NCBI GenBank assembly: GCA_943326215.1
Contig: CALPSK010000085.1
Coordinates: forward strand, 1-5,095
Length of the DNA: 5,095 bases
Direction: 5' to 3'
From: Sediminibacterium ginsengisoli
GTDB lineage: Bacteria > Bacteroidota > Bacteroidia > Chitinophagales > Chitinophagaceae
The translations under genes and the position numbers were made by a program. Positions 1 to 5,095 of this stretch are shown here, piece after piece; position 1 is the first letter of the stretch, and each line of letters begins with the position of its first letter. A model generated the notes under the pieces. The model was not told the origin of the DNA and ran no database searches. It saw only the letters and a list, made by a program, of their open reading frames with translations.

Positions 1-1769
1 TACAATTCATCTACGTAAAACTTTTTATAAGCCGCTCTGTAAAAGCCACCAAATACAGCTACAGCTTTATCTGATTTTGTATTTTCTTTTTTATAAAAAC
101 TAGCAGACAGTAAAATAGCAATAACAGATAGTGTCACCGGTGCAATAGAAAAGATTAAATCAATATGTGTTTCCAAGGCAGCACCATCGGATGTGATAAA
201 TTGAGAGAATGGAATAAAGCCTACTCCCACTGCACATGCAGCTAAAATAACTAAAGGTAGTTTCATTGTCCAAGTTCCTTCGCCATGGTCGTGCGCATCG
301 TCATGGCCAGCATTATGACCAGCATTATGACTGTGATCGTGAACAGTGCTATGTGCTTTTGCAGGGGCTTCCTTGCTCCAGAAAATATTAAAATACAAAC
401 GGAACATATAAAAACTTGTAAGTGCTGCTGTAAATAAAGCCACACCATAAATTAATTTATTCTCATGAAAAGCAGCCGTCAATATTTCTTCCTTGCTAAA
501 AAATCCTGCAAAAGGAGGAATACCTGCAATAGCCAAACAAGCAATTAAAAAGGCAGCATGCGTAATGGGCATTAATTTTCTTAATCCACCCATGTCCTTC
601 ATTTCATTGCTATGCACCATATGTATTACTGAACCTGCTCCTAAGAATAATAAACTCTTAAAGAAGGCATGCGTAAATAAATGAAACATAGAAGCCATAT
701 AACCTAATCCAGCTTCTCCACCATTTTTTGAAATTCCTAGGGCAAACATCATGTAACCAATTTGCGACATAGTAGAATAAGCAAGTACTCTTTTAATATC
801 GGTTTGTGTACATGCAATAATGGCCGCCAATAAGGCTGAAAAAGCACCTACATAAGTTACAATGGTTAAGGCCGCTTCATCCATGGAGAAGATGGGAAAT
901 AATCTTGCTACTAAATACACACCCGCTACTACCATGGTTGCAGCGTGAATTAAGGCCGATACTGGAGTAGGGCCTTCCATGGCATCGGGCAACCAAATAT
1001 GCAAAGGAAACATAGCCGACTTTCCTGCACCACCCATAAATATTAATGTGAGTCCCCAAGTAAGCATACTTGCCCCTAAAAAGCTAGCACTGGTTATGCT
1101 TAAAAATTCAGGAGACTGAGCCGATGTTAATTTTTCTATCAATAAACCAATATCTAAAGTACCTCCGTAAAAGCCCATAATCAAAATGCCTATTAAAAAT
1201 CCTAAATCGGCAAAGCGGGTTACAATAAATGCTTTTTTAGAAGCCGCTACAGCTGAAGGTTTATTAAAGTAGTAACCAATTAATAAGAAACTAGACACAC
1301 CTACTAATTCCCAGAACATATATACTTGGAATATATTCACTGATAATATTAAACCCAACATAGAGAAGGTAAATAAAGACAAGAAAGCATAATAAGTAGC
1401 AAAGCGCTCTTCGCCCTTCATATAACCTAAACTAAATACATGCACCATTAAAGAAACAGAAGTCACCACAATAAGCATCATCACAGAAATGGGGTCAACT
1501 ATTACACCCATATCAATAGAGACATTGGGGCTAAACTCTAGCCAAGTATATTTTAAAGCGATAATTTTTTGGTAAATGCCATCTACTTTTCCGTCTACAA
1601 AAAAGTATTGCTTTGCAGCTACAAAAGAAAGAATCGTAGAGCTAAGTAAAGAAGCCGTAGAAATAATACCTGCTGTTTTAGCAAAGTATTTGCGTCCAAA
1701 TAAACCTAATACTACAAAAGTAGCTAGAGGTAATAAAGGAATCCAAAGTATATAAAAGTAGTTTGACAT
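1..1769 (-). CDS. nuoL: NADH-quinone oxidoreductase subunit L, partial (3' end beyond the left edge)
   Basis: This is the distal antiporter-like proton-pumping subunit of complex I, an integral membrane protein. The frame opens at ATG 1769 and stays open for 589 codons to the window edge. Visible family motifs include FWELVGVSSFLLIGYYF, with Glu154 matching the conserved TM5 glutamate (E144 in E. coli). GAGKSAMFPLHIWLPDAM carries Lys250 (K229 equivalent) and continues into EGPTPVSALIHAATMV. THAFFKSLLF carries His367 and Lys371, and GFFSKEEIL carries Lys426 (K399 equivalent). All expected proton-channel charges are present. Residues 473-495 form a His/Asp-rich hydrophilic loop. The visible part ends in KFYVDEL, a conserved stretch just before the lateral helix, so that helix and the last membrane segment lie outside the window. 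The start is two bases after the nuoK stop, without a Shine-Dalgarno. The family context argues against an Mrp antiporter. E. coli numbering is from memory. Confidence 0.97.
   Translation of the reverse strand, partial: MSNYFYILWIPLLPLATFVVLGLFGRKYFAKTAGIISTASLLSSTILSFVAAKQYFFVDGKVDGIYQKIIALKYTWLEFSPNVSIDMGVIVDPISVMMLIVVTSVSLMVHVFSLGYMKGEERFATYYAFLSLFTFSMLGLILSVNIFQVYMFWELVGVSSFLLIGYYFNKPSAVAASKKAFIVTRFADLGFLIGILIMGFYGGTLDIGLLIEKLTSAQSPEFLSITSASFLGASMLTWGLTLIFMGGAGKSAMFPLHIWLPDAMEGPTPVSALIHAATMVVAGVYLVARLFPIFSMDEAALTIVTYVGAFSALLAAIIACTQTDIKRVLAYSTMSQIGYMMFALGISKNGGEAGLGYMASMFHLFTHAFFKSLLFLGAGSVIHMVHSNEMKDMGGLRKLMPITHAAFLIACLAIAGIPPFAGFFSKEEILTAAFHENKLIYGVALFTAALTSFYMFRLYFNIFWSKEAPAKAHSTVHDHSHNAGHNAGHDDAHDHGEGTWTMKLPLVILAACAVGVGFIPFSQFITSDGAALETHIDLIFSIAPVTLSVIAILLSASFYKKENTKSDKAVAVFGGFYRAAYKKFYVDEL
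307..330. repeat. 12-bp perfect tandem duplication in the His-rich loop of nuoL
   Basis: The 12-mer CCAGCATTATGA occurs twice head to tail (307-318 and 319-330). On the coding strand it is in frame and yields two copies of His-Asn-Ala-Gly within the histidine-rich loop of NuoL (around residues 481-488). The two units are identical at the DNA level, which suggests a recent slippage event or one not yet eroded. It does not disturb the reading frame. Confidence 0.85.
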
Positions 1770-1771
1770 AA

Positions 1772-2086
1772 TTAAAATTTCATTTCTGTTGCATCGTCAA
1801 CATCAATAGATTGATGACTACGATATAAATTAATGATAATGGCAATGGCCACCGCTGCTTCCGCTGCTGCAATGGTGATAATAAATAAAGAAAAGAATAA
1901 ACCATCTAGTTTATCGGGGAATAAATATTTATTAAAAGCAACAAAATTAATATTCACGCTATTAAGCATAAGCTCAATAGACATTAACATAGTAATTAAA
2001 TTTCTTCTCGTAAATAAACCATACATGCCTATGAAAAATAGGGCAGTGCTTAGAAAAAGTATATGGGTTAAGGGTACTTCGTTCAT
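1772..2086 (-). CDS. nuoK: NADH-quinone oxidoreductase subunit K
   Basis: This is a small membrane subunit of complex I in the proton-translocating arm, homologous to MrpC and mitochondrial ND4L. It has 104 residues, the usual family length (about 100), with three hydrophobic segments at roughly residues 5-25, 30-50 and 62-87. The two buried glutamates essential in the family are present: Glu38 in SIELMLNSVN (E36 in E. coli) and Glu76 in AAAEAAVAIAI (E72 in E. coli). The short C-terminal tail is acidic (DVDDATE). The ATG is supported by a strong Shine-Dalgarno nine bases upstream, inside the last codons of nuoJ, from which it is separated by four bases. nuoL starts two bases after the TAA stop, so translational coupling is likely. 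The plus-strand frame across this gene is only a shadow. Confidence 0.97.
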   Translation of the reverse strand: MNEVPLTHILFLSTALFFIGMYGLFTRRNLITMLMSIELMLNSVNINFVAFNKYLFPDKLDGLFFSLFIITIAAAEAAVAIAIIINLYRSHQSIDVDDATEMKF

Positions 2087-2090
2087 AGTA

Positions 2091-2633
2091 TTAATCCTCC
2101 TTTTTGTTTAGGTGAACAATCTCGGCACTTGTAGGCTTCATTGCAATTACAATACAGCCCACCATTGCAGCTAATAATAGCATACTTACTACTTCAAAAG
2201 GTAAAATGAAACCATACGCTGTAGTGCTTAGCATTTGTGTGCCAATTTCACTTACACTTGAATTAAAAGGCTGTGATGATAAAGTATTGAATCCGTAATG
2301 ATTGATTAAATTAAAAGTAAAAGCTGTGCCAAGTAATGCAGCCAGTGCTGAAAAGATAATTTTACTTGTGGCAGGCTTGGCCATTTCCTTGCCCGATTGT
2401 TGGGTTAAGAAAATAGAGAAGATAATTAAGACTACAATTCCTCCCACATAGACCACAATTTGAATGGCTGCGATAAATTCTACCTGCATCCAAAAATAAA
2501 GTGCTGCAATACCTACTAAAGAAAATAACAACCAGATGGCTGATCGAAATATTTTAAGTGAAGTTACTGCTAGTAATGCTGCACCTAATATAAGTGTAGC
2601 AATCGCATAAAATATAATGGCTGATGTATTCAT
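2091..2633 (-). CDS. nuoJ: NADH-quinone oxidoreductase subunit J
   Basis: This is a membrane subunit of complex I equivalent to mitochondrial ND6, next to NuoK and NuoA at the junction of the quinone module and the proton pumps. It has 180 residues (family about 165-200) with about five hydrophobic segments, near residues 3-24, 30-49, 54-77, 91-111 and 141-166. The diagnostic part is the third helix, QIVVYVGGIVVLIIF, matching the family's YVGA-type helix whose pi-bulge rearranges during turnover; Tyr62 is the conserved tyrosine. Glu52 precedes it in QVEFIAAIQ. The C-terminus is polar and ends in KKED. Its ATG overlaps the nuoI stop by one base (TAATG), a classic coupling arrangement, and a GGAGG lies ten bases upstream. 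Sequence in this family is weakly conserved, so position between nuoI and nuoK adds to the call. Confidence 0.95.
   Translation of the reverse strand: MNTSAIIFYAIATLILGAALLAVTSLKIFRSAIWLLFSLVGIAALYFWMQVEFIAAIQIVVYVGGIVVLIIFSIFLTQQSGKEMAKPATSKIIFSALAALLGTAFTFNLINHYGFNTLSSQPFNSSVSEIGTQMLSTTAYGFILPFEVVSMLLLAAMVGCIVIAMKPTSAEIVHLNKKED
2096..2102 (-). promoter_or_regulatory. Strong Shine-Dalgarno for nuoK
   Basis: The coding strand reads AAGGAGG ending nine bases before the nuoK ATG. It also serves as the final Lys-Glu-Asp codons of nuoJ, just before its TAA stop. It fixes the nuoK start. Shine-Dalgarno sequences are generally depleted in Bacteroidota, so a full-length match is unusual if the host belongs there. 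Confidence 0.7.
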
Positions 2634-3109
2634 TATTCTATTCCCTCCCTTATTTTAGATCCTGGTTGATTTAATACCTTGGTTAATTTGGTTCTATCAA
2701 AAACGCTATGTTCAAAATTAGGCGCCATTTTAATGGCGTCACTTGGGCAGGCTACAATGCATAAATTACACATAGTGCATAGCTCTAATCTGTATACTAA
2801 AGCGTCAATAGCTTTTTTCTTTTTGCCTTCTGGTGAAACTTCAAACTTGGTAACCACTTTAATAGTTCCATTCGGGCAGGCCAATTCGCAGGCAGTGCAA
2901 CCTGTGCAGGTATGCTCATTGTTTGCATCATGTGGCATGACTACTTCTCCCTTGAACCTTTCTGATAATAATAGGGTAGCACGGTTGTCGGGGTACTGCT
3001 CTGTAATAATTTCTTTGGGATGCGTAAAGTAATAACCTGTTTTACGCATTCCTTTTAATAAAGAACTTACGCCGTTTACAACATCTGATAAATATTCTTT
3101 CAAAAACAT
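2633..3109 (-). CDS. nuoI: NADH-quinone oxidoreductase subunit I (2x 4Fe-4S ferredoxin-type)
   Basis: This is the peripheral-arm subunit holding clusters N6a and N6b, which pass electrons toward the NuoB cluster N2 and quinone. It has 158 residues. An amphipathic N-terminus (GMRKTGYYFTHPKEIITEQYP) is the usual membrane-facing region, followed by SERFKG, the family's RFRG-like motif. Two CxxCxxCxxxCP motifs follow: Cys68, 71, 74, 78 (CTGCTACELACPNG) and Cys111, 114, 117, 121 (CTMCNLCIVACPSDA). All eight cluster ligands are present. Between them lies a lysine-rich stretch (EGKKKKAI). The CPNG ending of the first motif recalls NuoI of Bacteroides-type complexes as I remember them, which is inference rather than a search. 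It starts 17 bases after nuoH with no Shine-Dalgarno, and its TAA overlaps the nuoJ ATG. A free-standing ferredoxin is unlikely given the N-terminal region and operon. Confidence 0.97.
   Translation of the reverse strand: MFLKEYLSDVVNGVSSLLKGMRKTGYYFTHPKEIITEQYPDNRATLLLSERFKGEVVMPHDANNEHTCTGCTACELACPNGTIKVVTKFEVSPEGKKKKAIDALVYRLELCTMCNLCIVACPSDAIKMAPNFEHSVFDRTKLTKVLNQPGSKIREGIE
2644..2648 (-). promoter_or_regulatory. Shine-Dalgarno for nuoJ
   Basis: The coding strand carries GGAGG, within AAGGGAGGG, ending ten bases before the nuoJ ATG. It lies inside the last codons of nuoI (Arg-Glu-Gly). It supports the ATG that overlaps the nuoI stop codon. Confidence 0.55.
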
Positions 3110-3126
3110 TTTCTAAATCATTTAAA

Positions 3127-4203
3127 TTAAAAATGCCAACCTAGTATCGCAATCACTGCTACTAATAGAAGGTTAAACAAACTTATCGGTAATAAATATT
3201 TCCATTCTAAATTCAATAATTGATCTACGCGCAGTCTTGGGAAGGTCCATCTAAACCACATTATCAAGAAAATTAATGCAAAAGTTTTTCCCATAAACCA
3301 AACCGAAGAAGGAATATAATCCATGATATGATTAAAGGCTTCCCAGTTACCAATATGTAGTGGCATCCATCCACCAAAAAATAAAGTAGCACCAATGGCA
3401 CAAACAATAAATATGTTAATGTATTCTGCTAAAAAGAATAAAGCAAAACGCATACCTGAATATTCGGTATGAAAACCAGCCGTTAATTCAGACTCTGCTT
3501 CTGCTAAATCAAAAGGAGCACGGTTGGTTTCTGCAGTAACAGCAATTATGTATAATACAAAGGCAATCAGCGCAGGAATATGTCCTTTAAATATCCACCA
3601 ACCATTTTCTTGTGCCTTGACAATTTCAGAAAGTTGTAAACTACCTGTAAGTACCACAATGGTTAAAACTGCAAAACCTGCAGACAATTCATAACTTACA
3701 ATTTGAGCACCGCTTCGCATAGCACCTAATAAAGAGTATTTATTATTACTTGCCCAGCCTGCCATTAATATACCTATCACTGATAAAGAAGAAACCGCAG
3801 AAATATATAAGACTCCAATATTAATATCCCAGATTTGAAAATTCTTCGCAAATGCAATGGGTGCTAATAATAACATACCCACCATCATTACCACAAAAGG
3901 TGCAAGATTGAATAAAAATTTATCTGCTAGTTCAGGCACTAAGCCTTCTTTCATAATTAATTTCAAAGTATCGGCCACCGTTTGAAACATACCTCCTGGT
4001 CCAACACGGTTCGGTCCCAAGCGTATTTGAATGTGTGCAGCTACCTTTCTTTCCATAAGCACCAATACCAAACCTAATATGGCAAATAAACTTATAGATA
4101 ACAAAATAACAATGACACATTCCATTGCCAGTGCTATGGTGGGATTAAACTTCATAAATAACCAATCTTGAACATTGGTTGTAATTCCTTCTAAACTAAA
4201 CAT
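3127..4203 (-). CDS. nuoH: NADH-quinone oxidoreductase subunit H
   Basis: This is the membrane subunit equivalent to mitochondrial ND1. It anchors the peripheral arm and forms much of the quinone-access tunnel. It has 358 residues (family about 320-360) and about eight hydrophobic segments. Signature motifs are clear: ERKVAAHIQIRLGPNRVGPGG at residues 51-71, and AETNRAPFDLAEAESELTAG at 224-243, followed by FHTEYSGMRFALFFLAEY. The acidic residues of that loop (Glu225, Asp232, Glu235, Glu237, Glu239) are those thought to couple quinone chemistry to proton transfer. MRSGAQIVSYELSAG (162-176) is also typical. ATG 4203 gives a normal N-terminus; no closer in-frame start lies just upstream, and no Shine-Dalgarno is seen. 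It is separated from nuoD by 120 bases, while nuoI follows after 17. Formate-hydrogenlyase HycD-type relatives are possible in principle, but the motifs and neighbours fit NuoH. Confidence 0.98.
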   Translation of the reverse strand: MFSLEGITTNVQDWLFMKFNPTIALAMECVIVILLSISLFAILGLVLVLMERKVAAHIQIRLGPNRVGPGGMFQTVADTLKLIMKEGLVPELADKFLFNLAPFVVMMVGMLLLAPIAFAKNFQIWDINIGVLYISAVSSLSVIGILMAGWASNNKYSLLGAMRSGAQIVSYELSAGFAVLTIVVLTGSLQLSEIVKAQENGWWIFKGHIPALIAFVLYIIAVTAETNRAPFDLAEAESELTAGFHTEYSGMRFALFFLAEYINIFIVCAIGATLFFGGWMPLHIGNWEAFNHIMDYIPSSVWFMGKTFALIFLIMWFRWTFPRLRVDQLLNLEWKYLLPISLFNLLLVAVIAILGWHF

Positions 4204-4323
4204 GCATTTCTGTTTTATATAACTTACAATTCAAACTGTATCTTATTCGAATAATATTTTCTTTACAATAGATAGCCTCTCAATTTCCTCTTAATTTATG
4301 TCTATCAATTCTATCTATAAGTC
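4204..4323. other. 120-base intergenic gap between nuoD and nuoH
   Basis: This is the only sizeable non-coding stretch in the window, and it sits where nuoE, nuoF and nuoG lie in many operons. It is very AT-rich and contains no convincing reading frame, RNA gene or hairpin with a U-tract terminator. It includes a 12-bp perfect palindrome at 4243-4254 and a second copy of the 9-mer that ends nuoD. A TACAGTTTG on the coding strand (about 29 bases before nuoH) resembles the Bacteroidota -7 element TAnnTTTG but has one base too many and no matching -33 element, so no promoter is called. Confidence 0.8.
4243..4254. repeat. 12-bp perfect palindrome upstream of nuoH
   Basis: TTATTCGAATAA reads the same on both strands and does not extend further. 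It lies about 40 bases upstream of the nuoH start in the intergenic gap. It could be an operator for a dimeric regulator, but in AT-rich sequence a 12-mer palindrome can occur by chance. No function is assigned. Confidence 0.4.
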
Positions 4324-5095
4324 TTATCTATCAATATCAGGTATCACTAAATCAAGTGTACCCATACTCGCCATTAAATCCCCAATCTTACTTCCTGCTG
4401 CAATATGATTCAGTACAGATAAGTTCGAAAACCCTGGAGACCTGAATTTAATTCTGTGTGGCGTAGTTCCACCTTCACTTACTACATACACGCCGAATTC
4501 ACCTCTTGCTGTTTCTACTCTTGTATAAAATTCTCCTTTAGGTAGTTTTAATACATTTTTTGTTTTGCCTACAAAATCTCCTTCTGGAATATTATCAATA
4601 AGTTGTTCAATGATGCGAATAGATTGATTCATTTCTTTCACGCGCACTATATAACGCGCAAATGAATCGCCTGCTGTTTCTATGACTTCATCAAATTCTA
4701 CTTTATCATATACTTCGTAAGGATAAATTTTTCTGATATCGCAGCTAACGCCGCTAGCGCGCGCTACTGGGCCTGTGCAACCATAAGAAATGGCATCTTC
4801 CGCGCTTAATATACCAACGCCCTTGGTTCTACTTTGGAAAATAATATTGTTGGTGACTAAATCTTCGTATTCTGTAACCTTAGATTTGAATTGTGTAATA
4901 AAGGCTTTTACTTTCTTCTGAAAATCGGGATGAATATCATACATCAATCCACCGGGTACGATATAGTTCATGGTTAATCTTGCACCGCAAGTATCTTCCA
5001 TAATATCGGTGATCATTTCTCTTTCTCTGAAAGCATAAAAGAAAGGTGTGAAAGCGCCTAAGTCCATGGCCATCGCGCCTAACCAGAGTTCATGA
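4324..5095 (-). CDS. nuoD: NADH-quinone oxidoreductase subunit D, partial (5' end beyond the right edge)
   Basis: This is the 49-kDa-type peripheral subunit, which with NuoB forms the quinone-binding cavity; it derives from the [NiFe]-hydrogenase large subunit. The C-terminal 256 residues are visible, against about 400 for the full protein. The frame is open to the edge, starting HELWLGAMAMDLGAFTP, so the internal ATG at 5073 is not the start. Family motifs follow: FFYAFREREM, RLTMNYIVPGG, LSAEDAISYGCTGPVARASG then DIRK, and TARGEFGVYVVSEGGTTPHR with IKFRSPGFSNL. It ends in DLVIPDIDR, the conserved C-terminus. There is no C-terminal Cys-x-x-Cys nickel motif, which rules out an active hydrogenase. 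The N-terminal quinone-site His and Tyr, and any fusion to NuoC, cannot be seen. It is followed by nuoH rather than nuoE. Confidence 0.97.
   Translation of the reverse strand, partial: HELWLGAMAMDLGAFTPFFYAFREREMITDIMEDTCGARLTMNYIVPGGLMYDIHPDFQKKVKAFITQFKSKVTEYEDLVTNNIIFQSRTKGVGILSAEDAISYGCTGPVARASGVSCDIRKIYPYEVYDKVEFDEVIETAGDSFARYIVRVKEMNQSIRIIEQLIDNIPEGDFVGKTKNVLKLPKGEFYTRVETARGEFGVYVVSEGGTTPHRIKFRSPGFSNLSVLNHIAAGSKIGDLMASMGTLDLVIPDIDR

Noticed and set aside
263..1059. Short open frames inside nuoL on both strands (263-448, 493-684, 877-1059)
   Set aside because: All lie within the continuous NuoL frame, which carries every expected family motif, and none resembles a known protein.
1833..2111. 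A 92-codon open frame on the plus strand opposite nuoK
   Set aside because: It is antisense to nuoK; its hydrophobic look mirrors the reverse complement of membrane-segment codons.
2679..3032. A 117-codon open frame on the plus strand opposite nuoI
   Set aside because: It lies wholly antisense to the well-supported nuoI, has no family resemblance I recognise, and its open state follows from codon use on the other strand.
3932..4120. A 62-codon minus-strand frame inside nuoH
   Set aside because: It overlaps the conserved ERK...GPNRVGPGG region of NuoH in another frame.
4204..4260. A Bacteroidota-type promoter before nuoH (TACAGTTTG on the coding strand)
   Set aside because: The spacing within the -7 element is one base too long and no -33 element sits at the right distance, so it does not meet the consensus.
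4755..4766. A 12-bp GC-rich palindrome TAGCGCGCGCTA inside nuoD
   Set aside because: It encodes the conserved Val-Ala-Arg-Ala-Ser stretch of the TGPxxRASG motif; the protein sequence largely explains it.
5071..5073. ATG at 5073 as the start of nuoD
   Set aside because: The same frame continues upstream without a stop into HELWLGA, conserved NuoD sequence, so the gene is cut by the window edge and the true start lies outside.
4324..5095. A [NiFe]-hydrogenase large subunit instead of NuoD
   Set aside because: The C-terminus ends in DIDR with no Cys-x-x-Cys nickel ligand motif, and the neighbours are complex I membrane subunits.

Overview
The window is an interior slice of a respiratory complex I (NADH:quinone oxidoreductase-type, nuo) operon, read entirely from the minus strand. 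In transcription order, right to left, it holds the C-terminal part of nuoD (running off the right edge), then complete nuoH, nuoI, nuoJ and nuoK, then most of nuoL (running off the left edge). Every gene is recognised by family motifs, and no stop or frameshift interrupts any of them. Nothing coding is supported on the plus strand.

The DNA is AT-rich. All five visible stop codons are TAA and all five visible starts are ATG. Most starts lack a Shine-Dalgarno sequence; nuoJ and nuoK are the exceptions. Together with the gene order D-H-I-J-K-L and the NuoI Fe-S motif style, this suggests a member of the Bacteroidota or the wider Bacteroidota/Chlorobiota group. That assignment is an inference from style and gene order, not from a marker gene.

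Layout by coordinate: 1-1769 nuoL (partial, antiporter-like proton-pumping subunit, with a His-rich loop); 1772-2086 nuoK; 2091-2633 nuoJ; 2633-3109 nuoI (two 4Fe-4S clusters); 3127-4203 nuoH (quinone-site membrane subunit); 4204-4323 a 120-base non-coding gap; 4324-5095 nuoD (partial, 49-kDa-type quinone-module subunit). From nuoH to nuoL the genes are packed tightly: gaps of 17, -1, 4 and 2 bases.

Functionally, NuoD and NuoI belong to the peripheral arm that carries electrons to the quinone, NuoH joins that arm to the membrane, and NuoJ, NuoK and NuoL form part of the proton-translocating membrane arm. The most notable point is an absence: nuoE, nuoF and nuoG, the NADH-oxidising module often found between nuoD and nuoH, are not there. 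This resembles the 11-subunit complexes known from some Bacteroidota, Chlorobiota, cyanobacteria and archaea. No undescribed system is visible; the remaining observations are modest.
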